Shown here piece by piece: positions 10,486 to 23,130 of a DNA stretch of 64,000 nt. Made by a program: the position numbers and the translations under genes. How positions within the stretch are numbered: the first letter of the stretch is position 1; each line of letters opens with the position of its first letter. The stretch covers positions 1,426,001 to 1,490,000 of the forward strand of contig JACGCN010000010.1 of NCBI GenBank assembly GCA_014905825.1, given 5' to 3'. The DNA is from Lyophyllum atratum (taxonomy: Eukaryota > Basidiomycota > Agaricomycetes > Agaricales > Lyophyllaceae). A model generated the notes under the pieces. That model made no database searches, was not told the origin of the DNA, and was given only the letters and a program-made list of their open reading frames with translations.

Positions 10486-13400
10486 ATGGCTGGTAAAGGG
10501 AAGGCTCGTAAAACTAACAATTCGAAGAACTCTCAATTGGATGCCGCCTTAGCCGTTGCTAATCAACCCATCGTCGATAATCAACCCATCTTCGATAACG
10601 AACTCATCGAACCTATCGAGCCTGGGCCAAGTGATCGGGGAAGAATCGCGATTCAAGAAGACATGCTTGAAGGATTCGCACCTGAACATTTCTCCCCTGA
10701 CCGGACGACACGATCACCGCTGCCTCCCTCGACATCTTCGGTTTCCTCAGCGCAACCGTATCGGGAAATGCCACCGCACCTCGAAGAGCCAGGGGGAAAC
10801 ACGACAGATCAGAAGGGACCTACTTCTAAACATAAAGATATCAATTACAACGAACCTTTGACCATCATCGGTCGCCCAGTTTCATACCAGGACATTGATC
10901 CTAAATTGATCGTCGAATTCACCGTCGAATTTCTAGCATGTCTACATGTTTCGTCTTTCTTCGCGAAGCGCAGCGGTCAGGCTATAAGGATAAAGGAAAG
11001 GTGGGAATCAGCATTAATGTTTGGAGATGCTGTGTTAAGAAAAGACTTACATGTTGAGAAACCGCGACCGCTCGGACGGAAGGAGATGCGGGAGTTTTTC
11101 GTTGAAGAGTTATCTTTACTAAGAACCTTATTAACATCAGTACGAAGGTATGATGATGAATATGGAATACTAGTATCAGTAAAGAGAGAGATCTTAACGG
11201 AATTAAGTAGTCATCTTGACCTATTAAGAAACAAGGCTAGGGACTCACTCATAATCTCAGGAGAAGGCATCCCTCCGATTCCAAAATGGGGACCGAGTGG
11301 AAAGGCGAACGAATTTTGGTCGACCAATGATTTCGAAATCCTTGGCGCGTGCTATCGACGTGACGTCGAGAACTTTCTAGCATTTTTATCGGATCATCAT
11401 GATTTCTCTCCTCCAAAGAAAGAAGATACAGGAAGCGCGAGGAACTTACCAGACGATGATAACGAGGCCACGAAGGAGATAAGACCGGATCGCCAAGCCG
11501 AATATCAAAACGAGGCTCGTGATGATCAAGATCCCGGGAGTATTTCGAGAATTGATCGGGATCGACGGTCCACGCATCCGACCACGAGGCTATTTCGGAA
11601 TCAAAATGCGTCTATTTTTGTACGACCTACACAAAATACAACGTCAAGAAGGATGCAGGAGATGTTCCCGTCTAAAGAAGAACGAAGAGAGGAGAAACCT
11701 AATCGAGACTCACCTGACAAAGACAGGAACCATGAACCGAGAAAAGATCGAGATGAAAGGGATTCGCGTGATGAGAAATACATGAGGCGAACTCGAGGCG
11801 ATGGTGACCCAGACCCGAGCTCATCTGACAGTGATGAAAGTGATGCAGGTGGACCCAGACGAGGACATCCTAGAAAACCGCATGGTCATAAAAATCCCAA
11901 GAAATCTGGAAGGAGTGATGAAGACGCTCGAAGATCGAAGGATTCCGCAGGACGCGAACCGCAGTTTGAAAATAAACTAAAGATCGATGTAATCCCGGAA
12001 TGGGATGGTAACGCGGATACACTGAGTCGATGGATTCTAAGAGTTAACAGTATCTCCGAGAGGTCGGATACGATTTTCAAACAGTTAGGATCTCTCGCAC
12101 CTCAAAGATTGAAGGGAGCGGCTGAAATATGGTACTATAGTCAGAGTAAAGCGACACGGTTTAGGATGGAGGTAGATTGGAGTACTTTACGAGATGGCAT
12201 TGCTGGATACTATATGAATCGCGCATACATGGATAAGCAGAAGATTAAGGCGAATAAAGCACATTACCACGAACCAGGATGCACTCGAGAAACACCTAGC
12301 GAATACGTCATTCGTAAAAAGGAGTTGATTGAGCTAGTATATAACTACACGGATCGAGAAATTATAAACGAAGTAATTGCATCCGCACCTGCTCACTGGA
12401 CTACGGTCTTGAGCCCCCATCTTTACGAAGACGTCGATGAATTCCAGATAGCCGTAAAGTACTACGAGGAGACCTTGATAAAACTGGATCCACCGGTCCG
12501 TTATCAAAGAAACGATTTTAACTACCAATCGAACATTCGTGAGGGACCTAATAACTCTAGTAATAATAGAGCTCCTTACCAAAATTTCAGGACAGCACGT
12601 ACAAATCTCGTTGGATGGAGTAAGGCTACTTCAAAGCCTGAATTTCCTAAGGATGATTCTAACGTTTCGCCGCGCACCACTCCCGAGGATAAAGGTGCTC
12701 GACCTTGTCGTCATTGCGGAAGCGGTAAACACTGGGACTACGAATGTAAATACGCTCGGAGGGGAAATAAGAATGCACGCGCTAACCTAGTTCAATCGAA
12801 TGATGAGGAATTAACCGCGCAAGAAACCTACGATGAGTTGTATTACGGATTATCATCAGACGACGAAGAAGACTTGGATTTTGACGAACCCCTTCAGAGT
12901 AATTCCTTAGATGCTAAAGAAGATCGCGTTGAGGAACTGGGGGGGGGAAATATAGATCATACTTCAACTTCTCTTCGTGCCTTGACTACCAATAAGGAGA
13001 GTGTTGTAACGAAACCTGCACTTAATCGAAAGTCACGACGAAGATTTGTTAAAGAGCTTGAGAGGTCAACCTACCAAACTGAAGCCGTAAATGATGAGGA
13101 CAGAATGATCTCCTTGAAGAAATTAATGGCACGACCACCCGGATGTTCATTTTTAGGGGCCAAAGCCATAGAAGCATCTGCTACGATTAATGATCGGAGG
13201 ACGGAATCCGTACCGGTTATTATAGACTCCGGATCCGATATAACCTTAATTTCACAAAGAACGCTCGAGAATATGTCCAAACCTCCTAAAATACGGACAG
13301 GCCAAAGAATTAAACTCATACAGGTGACAGGAAATACCACGATAACCGGGTATGTCATTTTAGATTTAATTTTCGAGACCGAAGAAGGGCCTGTAAAATT

Positions 13401-16400
13401 GAACGTGGAAGCATATGTAGTCAAGGGAATGACGACGCCAGTTATTTTAGGAAATGACTTCGCGGATCAATATTCACTTTCTATTATAAGAGACGATGGT
13501 GAAACCAGAGTATCATTCGGATCGTCGAAACGTACTATGAAGGTACAAAACATCACAAGTCTTGGGTACAAAGACGAAAATGGTCACGCCTTCAAGATTA
13601 GAGCTTTGCCTGACTTCCCGACTAAAATCTCACGCGTGAAGGCTCATAGACGGGCGCAGCTTAAGAAGAAGCGAGATCTGATAAAATCTAGGGATCGGAA
13701 AGTTAGGTCAACTCGCCAGGTAACCATCTTACCAGGAATATCAAAGGAAGTCTCAGTATACGTTAATTATCCCTTCAAAAGTGATGCATTATTCGTCGAA
13801 CGGTCCATGTCCACGAATAAGAACATTGACGATACTTACGGATCACCTGATACGCTAACAACACGTGATAAACCTTCATTACACATCTCAAATTTCTCTA
13901 CATTTCCGATCACTATTGCCGCTGGACAAACGCTTGGAGTCGCGCAGGATCCTACTACTTGGCTAGAACGGTTAGAACATACGAGCAAAGAAGACAGGGA
14001 AAAAATGATTAGTCACGCAAATCTAATTAGGAACCTTATAGGACAGGACCCGAAATTAGGGTTAGGAGTTACACAAACGGCAAGGAGCGAGGTCGACACT
14101 TCGATCAACCCGGCTTTAGGAATCGGAATCAAGGATGACCCATTAGCTGAACCACCTGTACAGGGAGGACCTAAGACAGCAGAAACCCCTGAAGATTCGA
14201 TTGATACCGAGCAACTACTTAGAGAAGTTGACCTTTCTAAAGAACTCACGGTCGAACAGAAGGCATCTCTAACGAAGATTCTACTTCGAAATAAGGAGGT
14301 ATTTGGGTTGAATGGTAAATTAGGGAATTTTGATACACTAGTTAAGGTACCACTGATACCAGGAACAAAACCTATCTCGATACCGCCGTTCGCTACATCT
14401 CCTGCCAATCGAGAAATCATCGACAAACAAATGGATGCTTGGATTAGTCTCGGAGTTATCGAACCATCAAAGAGTCCATGGGCAGCTCCGGTATTCATAG
14501 TGTACAGGAATACTAAACCTCGAATGGTAATTGATCTGCGACGGTTGAACGAAGCCGTAATCCCCGATGAATCTCCGTTACCGAGACAGGAAGACATTCT
14601 GCAGACATTAGCAGGAAGTCAATACTTATCAACCTTGGATGCTTTGAAGAAAATTCGCGCCGGGATCGCAAGACAAAAGGCCGTGAATATTTGGTACAGA
14701 CCAGTACCGCGTAAACACGTACAGAACGAGTAGCTAAACTGCCCAATATATACCTTACGCCTCATGGCTAACGCATGCCCTCCAGCCCTCTCGGCATTCG
14801 GTCCAGCTTGCACATGGCATGTACCCTTACTTTCATCACTTCCCCTCAAGCGCAGACCGAATTGCGAACCAGCAACCGGCCCAACACCCTTCCAGACCTA
14901 GCTTCCCCTGCTTCCCCTGCTTCCCGAACCAATCCCATCGATCCAGCATTCCCGCAAGCGACTCGAACCCCACCCGACTTCCTTCCCGGACTGAGACTTG
15001 ACCGCCGCAAATCCGGCTTCCTCCCTACCCTGCGACTTGACCGCCGCCCATCCGACCTCCTTCCTCGACTGCGACTTGACCGCCGCCAATCCTACTGCAA
15101 CTGCATCCGGTGACATCCCGCCGTCGAAACCTTCCCGCGCTGCGCGCATGGCTGACCCGCCACCAGCTACCTAACCACGGACTTGACCGCCCGCTAACCA
15201 TTCCAACGAGTGAACAGGTTTTAACGCTCCACAGCGCCTAACGAACGGACACGCGACTTCGAGACCGCCGCGTCATGCTTCCGCGATCCCACCAGTGATG
15301 GTTGACGACACCAGCCGTGACGTGTTTATGAAGAAAATTCGCGCCGGGATCGCAAGACAAAAGGCCGTGAATATTTGGTACAGACCAGTACCGCGTAAAC
15401 ACGTACAGAACGAGTAGCTAAACTGCCCAATATATACCTTACGCCTCATGGCTAACGCATGCCCTCCAGCCCTCTCGGCATTCGGTCCAGCTTGCACATG
15501 GCATGTACCCTTACTTTCATCATGCTTTGGCGGGATTCACGCAACTCACTATAGATCCCCAAGATAAGGAGAAATTAGCATTCAGAACGCATCGAGGATT
15601 ATTTCATTTCAATCGAATGCCATTTGGATTTCGCAACGGACCTGCTGTATTCCAGCGAGTAATGCAGGGAGTACTCGCTCCATTTCTATGGATTTTTGCG
15701 TTAGTCTACATCGACGACATTGTAATTTTTTCACGCACCTTCGAGGAACACCTAAAGCACATTGATCAAGTCTTGAAGGCTATCGCAGCGTCCAAAATCA
15801 CATTATCCCCTGTAAAATGTCATTTTGGGTATCAATCGTTACTACTTCTCGGACAAAAAGTATCGCGACTAGGATTATCAACCCATAAAGAAAAGGTTAA
15901 GGCAATCGTTGATTTAGAAGAACCGAGGGATGTACGCACCTTACAAATGTTCTTAGGAATGATGGTGTACTTTTCTGGGTATGTGCCATTCTACGCATGG
16001 ATTGCACATCCATTATTCCAACTACTGAAGAAAGGTAGTAAGTGGAGATGGGGTGAAGAAGAACGTGAAGCTTACGAGTTATGTAAACAGGTTCTAACGC
16101 AAGCGCCAGTTCGCGCACATGCTATGCCAGGATTACCATATCGTGTATACTCGGACGCGTGCGACTTTGGATTAGCAGCAATTTTACAGCAAGTACAACC
16201 AATCAAGATTAGAGATTTGAGAGGAACAAAAATATACGAGCGATTAGAAAAGGCTTACCGAAATAACGAACCAGTTCCCGACCTAGTGGTATCCTTAGCA
16301 AAGGAAGGAAGTGATGTTCCCGCAAATGTTCGGTGGGGGGAGAGTTTCGAGGATACGACGGTTTACACGGAAGTGACGGAACGTGTAATTGCATACTGGT

Positions 16401-18514
16401 CAAGGGTTCTACAGTCAGCCGAACGTAATTACTCACCTACAGAACGCGAAGCTTTAGCTTTGAAGGAAGGGTTGATTAAATTCCAACCTTACCTCGAGGG
16501 AGAACGAATATTTGCGATCACGGATCACGCTGCTTTAACATGGAGCAAGACTTTTCAGAATGTTAATAGACGACTTTTAACCTGGGGACTAGTATTCTCG
16601 GCATTCCCGAATATGAAGATAGTACATCGTGCTGGACGAGTACATTCTAATGTCGATCCGATCTCAAGGTTGAGACGGCGGATTCCGATCCAGGAGGGAC
16701 CACAAGTTGACGCCACGGAAAGTTTAAACCTTAAGGATATAGAGGACCCGTTGAAGGATATGTACGAGGAGCTAGGACCAAAATTCGAACAGAAACTACT
16801 CACAGTTGCTACAAACTACACGAATTCGGAAGAAGAAACTATGTACGAAGGATCGTACCTGGGAACGAATATTTTAATCACCGGGGAAGAGAGCACGGAC
16901 ATCGAGATCCCTTATGACACTTGTAGAGCATACACCGTAATGATCAGTCTAGATCAGACCGAAATCCATAAGTGGAGAGAAGCCTACCAGAAAGACGTAC
17001 ATTTTGCAAAGGTACTCAAAGCCATTCAATCACAGAAGGATCGAAGACCAGAACATCCACAATACCTCTACAGCGACGACGGTTTAGTATACTTTGAGGA
17101 TGGATTGGGTAATACTAGATTATGCGTACCTTCCGGGTTAAAAACAGAGGTCATGACCGATGTACATGACCAGATGAGTGAAGCAGCGCATGGAGGGTAC
17201 TTCAAAACCTACAACAGGATCAGCGCTACTTACTATTGGCCAAGAATGTCTAGAGATATCAAAATTTTTGTTAAAACTTGTGATATCTGTCAGAAATCCA
17301 AACCGAAGAGACATGCTCCGTTAGGATTACTACAACCAATCCCGATCCCAAGTCAACCGTTCGAGGTTGTCTCGATGGATTTCATTACCGAACTTCCCGA
17401 ATCTAACGGATTTGATAGCATCCTTGTGATCGTAGATAAGATGACCAAATATGCGATCTTCATCCCGACAACGACTAAAATAACCGAGGACGCGACGGCC
17501 CGGCTATTTCTCCATCACATCGTGTCTAAATTTGGCATCCCGCGACAGGTGATAACGGATCGGGACACGCGGTGGCGAAACGACTTTTGGAAAGAGCTTT
17601 GTCATTTAATGGGGATGAGGCGCGCGCTAACAACTTCATATCACCCGCAGGCAGACGGACAAACTGAGGTTATGAACCAATACCTAGAAATCACCCTGCG
17701 AGCGTACATAGGACCAGAACGCGATAATTGGGACGAATTACTAGATGTATTAGCGCTATCATACAATACTTCACCGCATACAGCAACGGGTTTCTCCCCC
17801 GCATACTTACTACGCGGATTTCATCCCAACACGGACTCCACAATGATGCACGCGCCCGGCGGGATCACACGACCGTTGAATTCACAAGACTCAAATGAAA
17901 TTGGAAGCTTGCATGAGAAAGCGTTCAACATGGCAGAGGAGTTTAAGGCTGAGAGACAACGTGCAACGGACGCTATGACCCTGAGTCAAGCGTATCAGAA
18001 AAGAACATATGATCAAAATCACCTAGATATCGAGTTCGAAGAAGGCGATCAGGTAATATTGAACCCGCATTCTTTAAAGTTATTGAAAAAGGAGAAAGGT
18101 AGGGGTAAGAAATTATTGATGAAGTATGACGGACCATTCGAAATCTTACAAAAAATTAGTCCCGTCGCGTACCGACTTCGATTACCGCCTACCTACAAAA
18201 TTCACCCGGTAATCAATATTGCACATCTAGAAAAATACAGTACCTCACCTAAAGAATTCGGAAAGCGCCAAACGAAGGAATTAAATCGTGGGGACTTCAA
18301 GGAAGAAGAATGGTTTGATGTAGAAAGAATAGTAGCAGAATCCTGGAGGAAGGGCCGAAATGGGCGAAGAATCCCGATATACAGGACGCGGTACCTGGGA
18401 TACGGACCGGAATCAGATCTATGGCTAACGAAAGAAGAGCTCGGCAACGCACCTTCAGTATTGCAAAACTGGTACGAAGGAAGGGGAAAGAAGTCTGCAA
18501 GCAAACCACAATAA
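10486..18514 (+). pseudogene. Element 1 gag-pol polyprotein (chromovirus), interrupted by a TRIM
   Basis: The ATG at 10486 follows the leader. Without the TRIM (14645-15522) and one TGCTT copy, 10486-14644 joins 15528-18514 in frame as one 2381-aa gag-pol ORF. In order: a basic, charged Gag; a CCHC knuckle (CRHCGSGKHWDYEC, about 12706-12747); a protease with IIDSGSDITL (about 13220); RT with LVYIDDIVIF (about 15702-15731); RNase H with YSDACDFGLA and ITDHAAL; integrase with the zinc domain and D, D, E at MDFI, TDRDT and QTEVMN; and a final chromodomain-like stretch (YRTRYLGYGPESD ... NAPSVLQNWY). There is no stop or frameshift between gag and pol. As it stands, translation ends at 14733 inside RT. 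The copy is otherwise well preserved. Confidence 0.92.
14645..15522 (-). mobile_element. TRIM (miniature LTR retrotransposon), 878 bp, TSD TGCTT
   Basis: Direct repeats of 194 bp at 14645-14838 and 15329-15522 appear identical and run TG...CA. They are bounded by TGCTT at 14640-14644 and 15523-15527. The 490-bp middle has no coding capacity. It is CT-rich on the plus strand with three or four diverged CTTGACCGCCGC-type repeats. On the minus strand a purine tract (TTGAGGGGAAG) abuts the LTR at 14839-14849 and a TATATA box lies in the LTR, so the element reads leftward. No clear primer-binding site beginning TGG is visible. It must borrow all enzymes. It breaks the RT domain of element 1. Confidence 0.88.
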
Positions 18515-18624
18515 TCAGCGCGAACGAATATAAAACGCTGCTGAAAGACGACCGAAAACATCACCCCCTCGAAAGCCACATCAGTTCCCCAAAGAACCAA
18601 CTCATTCTCAACTCTTTATAAAAA
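18515..18624 (+). promoter_or_regulatory. Spacer between element 1 pol and ORF3 with TATA-like sequence
   Basis: The 110-bp spacer ends in CTTTATAAAAAATG directly at the ORF3 start. TATA this close to the ATG would give a very short leader, so it may be chance. ORF3 could instead be made from a spliced or internal transcript. Confidence 0.3.
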
Positions 18625-19375
18625 ATGTCTCTTGCTCCTCAAACCTCGTTTCCCGCTCTCGATCGTCTCGCTATACACCTAGCGCAGTTGATCACTCATT
18701 CCGTATCCCCGCTTCATCGCGAACTTTCAATGGACGAGCTCGTCGCCGTCGATTCTAACGACGAGACTGCCTACTTTGGTATTCAGCCTTCAGTTAGCGG
18801 TGCCGTTTGGCAGGTTCGTTCAAAAAACCCTTGTAAATAACCTTGTCACAGTCGCTAATTATGTTGCATGGCAGGTCCTCTTAAACCTAGTAAAGGATAT
18901 CGCTTCGGCCGCCAATTATCTACTCCCCGACGATGCCGATCACTCGTCTATTAATATACATCCCACTCTTTTTCGTGAACTCAACCTCGATCCCCCTCGT
19001 CTCCTCTCCATGTCGAGCATCCGCTCTGGCATTAACCCGCTCCAATTCTTCATGCCTTACGACCAACTCCTTACTACGTATCAAGACTTACAGCTTGTTG
19101 GAAGGGAAGCCGTTAATTGGATCGCCGACGCCCGCATCAGCAGCGCGCGTTTTGGTAACGAATCTAGCTGGGTATGAGGGCCTGTACATCATCACGGACC
19201 GGCGTTGAGCTTCAATGGCCTCGCCATTGATAACGGCGCGTATACTCATGCCGACTCTCAGGAACTCGTTATACATCCTACCCATTCCAATTACGCTCAC
19301 TACCACCCGGATATCGATACCTTTAGTCGGTCGCCTCTACCGCCATGCGACCACGACACCCATCACATCCCGACC

Positions 19376-19380
19376 AACAA
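19376..19380. repeat. Target-site duplication of element 2 (left copy)
   Basis: AACAA at 19376-19380 recurs at 30848-30852, immediately outside the 202-bp LTRs. Confidence 0.9.
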
Positions 19381-19582
19381 TGTAGCGCGGGCGCTACAGA
19401 GGGATGCCTTGCGTTGCGTGGTAAGCTTGACCAATGGGTACTATTGCTATACACGAGTTTACAAGGGCTTGTTTACATCTATTGTACACAACCGTTTATA
19501 TAGGCAGCGCCGAAGGCGTTGCCAAACATGGTATTGCCAAACATTACGGTCAGCGCTATAGGCGTTGACCGTGCCCGTTACA
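19381..19582 (-). repeat. 3' LTR of element 2
   Basis: 202 bp. Read leftward it begins TGTAACGGGC and ends CGCGCTACA, with TATATAAA inside. I found no difference from the right copy at 30646-30847. Confidence 0.95.
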
Positions 19583-19979
19583 TACCCCCTCTTAAGACTG
19601 CGTAGACAGTCTTCATAGAAGTAGATAGTATTGTAAATAAATTATAATAAGTTCGTGGAACTTATAACATATGGTATAAGAGATAACGCGCGGGACCCGT
19701 CGTCCCGCTGCAAGAGTATCACATAGTTCCGAACCCGAGTCGAGGTATATTACCTCGACGATGGTTAAGCGTGAGTTGAAAAACTCACGCTTGAGAAAAC
19801 AGCTGGGAGGGCAGCATACTGCTGTCCTCGGGATATCACTGAAGAACTAGACGTTTAAAACGCCTAGGTGTCGATGCCATCGACGATACCCAAGTTCGCG
19901 ATCAAGTAGTGTCTGATCGTCGAACTGGTCCTCCTGACGTCATGCGTCCATGGGGTCAAAGGCGGATGAGTAAAGTGCC
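19583..19979 (-). other. 3' untranslated region and polypurine tract of element 2
   Basis: No coding frame. At 19583-19593 the minus strand reads AAGAGGGGGTA directly before the LTR, a clear polypurine tract that fixes the orientation. Several short inverted motifs (for example around 19760-19790) may form RNA hairpins. Confidence 0.75.
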
Positions 19980-22900
19980 TCACCCATGTTCGACATCCCC
20001 CATCGTTTCGTCCCTGTCCTCTGGTAACGGAGGGAGAGTGCTAGCGGGAGCCGCTGCCGATGGAGGTGGCCCAGATGGGGCCGCCATGGTATCCACAGGG
20101 GTTTCAGCGCTCGATGGCGCTGCGACTGTGGTCGAAGTCGCAGTGGCCGAAGCCACAGGAGGTTGGGGGACGACACCGATTGGTGCCGACGAGTGTGATG
20201 GCCCTTCCATAGGGTCGTCAGATGGCATATCTCTCCGATTGGGGAGATCGACGAAGAGAAGTGGTTCTCCAACGGAGAGCCAGTCGGTTCCAGTTTGACG
20301 GATACCGCCATGTTCTGCAGCCTCAATTCCCTCAAGGATATTGAGGCGAGTACAGTCGTCGGGGGTAGCGTAACGCCACCCACTCCACTGAAGGATGATT
20401 GGCGGAGTGCCATGCTCATCCAGCCGTGCCCGACGCTGATCGTCGACCTGGCGATAAGTCGCCTGAAGTTCGGCGTCCATTGGCCAGGTGTGATTCCACC
20501 AATGGAGCGCGTAGGCATACGAGTGATGTATCCACTCTACGGGGATACCATTCTCGATCAAGTGCCGGACGACCATATCCTCAGAAATGAGGTTACGGTC
20601 CTCTGGCGGGTTAAAGCGAGTTATGGTGAACTCGCGACCTGAGATCGGCACTAATGGTCGATCGGGGTTGGCTGCATTGTGAGCTTCTACCATCTCATGG
20701 TAGAAGTATGGGCGAACCATAATGCTCGCCAGCACTCTCACGAATGCGGAACGGTGATTGCTACTGACAGGTGCCAGTATGGAGGTCAGCGTGTGGCCGA
20801 AGACGGTCTCACGGGAGATTCGGCGGGCATAATCCATGGCTAAGCCATGGTGCCAGTTCCGGGTACCAGGACGTCCATGGTGCAGCATATACTGCGCCAT
20901 GAGCTCCTGGTTGAAGCTGCTACTGCCCGAAGGCGGCGTTAGCCCAGCCCCGCGTGTTCTGCCAGTAACCTTGGCAGACAGTGCGCCGGCTGGACGCACA
21001 ACAGGTGGGTGCTGCCACGGTTGGTAGCCTGAAGCTACTCGGGGAGGCTCACGCTCCTCGAAGTGGGAAAGTTCTGTGGCCGCTTGCATGGCGCGGTCAC
21101 GAAGGCGGGGGTGGATCTGCTGCGAGATCCTAATGAACTCAGCGAGGAGCTCATAGGCTTGGCATCGCTCTTCGTCTGAGAGCCGCCATTTGCCATTCGT
21201 CGTCTTTTTAAAGACGAAGTCATACAACTTCTGAACTTCGAAAGGATTCATCGGGAATCCTCTCGGGAATGCGGCATAAAGCCGACCAGAAGAGGCCGGC
21301 AATTGGTACCGTTGGCGGTCCCCAACCTCACGAGAGGAAGCTCTGAAAGCTTCCATGAGGGCGTATACCCTGTTGTCGTAGGGGGACCAATAGAATTGTG
21401 GGCCCAACATGTCCCACAAGCGATTGCTCCGTTCGTGGCGGTTATTAACCACCACTACTTCCATTTCCTGGGCAATGGGCCCAGGTTCTTCATTCTCCCG
21501 ATGCCGAGCTTCATTAGCTCGGTGGGTCTCTTGACCCTTCTTCTTCTTCGCAGACACGACCTTCTCCGAGGCGCCAGAGCTGGCGCCATCGTCGGATTCG
21601 CCGTGAACCGAGGCCTCAAGAGGATCACGGATGATCCGAGCCTTGGACGGGCTGGCAACTGATGTTGTCGGCGGTGGGGCAGGACGCGGAGTTAGGACCC
21701 ACTGAGGGGGTCCTGGCGCAGCCTCGGGTACTTTGTACGTCGTGACTTCACGACGTCCACCGTCGCGGTTAGCGGGGGTGACTTTTTGTGACTTTGAAGA
21801 AGCCACAGGTTTGACCGACTTCGATGAAGACGGTAAAGGGCGAGTGGGGGCCACTGGCCTCCGGTACTCCTCCGGCCGCATGGACTCGATCCATGGCCGG
21901 TTGATGCGAACCTCGAAGGGCGAGGGATACCGATCATCCCGTCGCTCGATATCACGGCCCACCGGGTCGCTACTGATATAGGAGTCCGAGTCATCCGTGC
22001 GCTCAAAGCGCCGGAATGCCTCGCCAAACGAACTCCCCGTACTCCGCGATCCCGACGACATTCGTGGGAGAGCGGGAAAGGGCTCTGGAGATCGTTGACG
22101 CTCAGAGCGCCGACGTGGAGACTGGGGACGGGCGTCGCGCCTAGGAATAGGCGCTACGGCACGTTGTTGACGCGCCGTGTCCGTCTGATGAACTTTGATG
22201 GGCCTTGAAGAAGGTCCATCTTCCCGAGAAGGTGAGGATGATGACATCCTCTTCCGTTCGTTCTTGAGCTGAGCTGCTATCAGATCAGCTCGCGAACGTT
22301 CGCGGGCGGCTTGGAGTCGTGCCTCCTCAGCTCTGTCCAAGAGCTGAGTCACGACAAGGGCAGCCGAATCGTACTCGACGAAGCCGAGGAATTCGGTATC
22401 GATCCCTTCCGCCACTAGTCGTCGACGAACGTCATCGACGACGCTCGTCCAAGCCTGGTCTCGAGGCGGAGTCGCCTCTGGTTGTCGTTCGGGGCGCTTT
22501 CCCTTCTTGCGCTCCGACTGGTGCTCTGTATTCGAGGAATATCCCCGATGAGCAGGTGGCGGGGTCGGTAGCCGAGGACGCCGAGCGCCATCGTCAACCT
22601 CCATCATGACGGGGTCTTGTGGCCTCGTCGCGTAAAGAAACTGTTGGGGGGTCGTAGAATACGATCCCCAGGTGGTGTTAGAAGTACCAGGGTTTGCAAA
22701 ACCCTGGGTTGGCTGGTAGTGGTAGCCATATTGTGACGACCCCGGAGGGGCCATCGGTGCCGGATACGGATACGAACCCATCGGGTTCGGTATCGGCTGC
22801 TGTTGCTGCTGCTGCGGGTAAAACCCTTGGGCCACTTGGTGGTCCAGGGTCCCGAATTGCATCGGCCCGCGAACTTGGGCAGGAAGGTTCGGGGACGCGT

Positions 22901-23009
22901 TACTCGCGCCTCCTCCCCCTCCGTGACCCTGTCCCGGGGTCAGATCCTGATTCGGGCGGCCGAAGCCGCCCTGCGCGTTTGCTGGGTTGTCGGGGTCGTT
23001 GGCGTCCAT
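19980..23009 (-). CDS. Element 2 extra ORF downstream of pol, 1009 aa, unknown function
   Basis: The ATG at 23009 opens an uninterrupted frame in the position where retroviruses carry env. The first 400 or so residues are low-complexity, rich in Pro, Gly, Gln, Arg and Ser. A folded C-terminal half follows, with LWDMLGPQFYWSPYDNRVYA, PMNPFEVQKLYDFV, AQYMLHHGRPGTRNWHHG and WIHHSYAYALHWWNH. I recall similar stand-alone hypothetical proteins from mushroom genomes, which are probably copies of this retroelement ORF. No signal peptide or TM helix is visible. Length and lack of stops in a recent insertion suggest it matters to the element. It could be a structural, regulatory or RNA/DNA-binding factor; none is demonstrated. 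Confidence 0.8.
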   Translation of the reverse strand: MDANDPDNPANAQGGFGRPNQDLTPGQGHGGGGGASNASPNLPAQVRGPMQFGTLDHQVAQGFYPQQQQQQPIPNPMGSYPYPAPMAPPGSSQYGYHYQPTQGFANPGTSNTTWGSYSTTPQQFLYATRPQDPVMMEVDDGARRPRLPTPPPAHRGYSSNTEHQSERKKGKRPERQPEATPPRDQAWTSVVDDVRRRLVAEGIDTEFLGFVEYDSAALVVTQLLDRAEEARLQAARERSRADLIAAQLKNERKRMSSSSPSREDGPSSRPIKVHQTDTARQQRAVAPIPRRDARPQSPRRRSERQRSPEPFPALPRMSSGSRSTGSSFGEAFRRFERTDDSDSYISSDPVGRDIERRDDRYPSPFEVRINRPWIESMRPEEYRRPVAPTRPLPSSSKSVKPVASSKSQKVTPANRDGGRREVTTYKVPEAAPGPPQWVLTPRPAPPPTTSVASPSKARIIRDPLEASVHGESDDGASSGASEKVVSAKKKKGQETHRANEARHRENEEPGPIAQEMEVVVVNNRHERSNRLWDMLGPQFYWSPYDNRVYALMEAFRASSREVGDRQRYQLPASSGRLYAAFPRGFPMNPFEVQKLYDFVFKKTTNGKWRLSDEERCQAYELLAEFIRISQQIHPRLRDRAMQAATELSHFEEREPPRVASGYQPWQHPPVVRPAGALSAKVTGRTRGAGLTPPSGSSSFNQELMAQYMLHHGRPGTRNWHHGLAMDYARRISRETVFGHTLTSILAPVSSNHRSAFVRVLASIMVRPYFYHEMVEAHNAANPDRPLVPISGREFTITRFNPPEDRNLISEDMVVRHLIENGIPVEWIHHSYAYALHWWNHTWPMDAELQATYRQVDDQRRARLDEHGTPPIILQWSGWRYATPDDCTRLNILEGIEAAEHGGIRQTGTDWLSVGEPLLFVDLPNRRDMPSDDPMEGPSHSSAPIGVVPQPPVASATATSTTVAAPSSAETPVDTMAAPSGPPPSAAAPASTLPPLPEDRDETMGDVEHG

Positions 23010-23130
23010 GTGGTTGCTGTTGATGAAGAGAAAAAAAGTTGTGACAGTGATATGTCACCGCAACATTCCCTCATTGGAACTCAGCCATCTCGATCTGATG
23101 GCCACGATCACGTGCTCACGACGCGTTCGT

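Noticed and set aside
14775..15113. Pro-rich frame within the TRIM
   Set aside because: Arises from the CTTGACCGCCGC-type repeats of a non-coding internal region; no similarity to Gag.
19909..20298. Plus-strand frames over the element 2 genes (for example 19909-20298 and 22694-23156)
   Set aside because: Antisense shadows of the 1009-aa ORF and pol; high GC third positions of the real genes keep them open.
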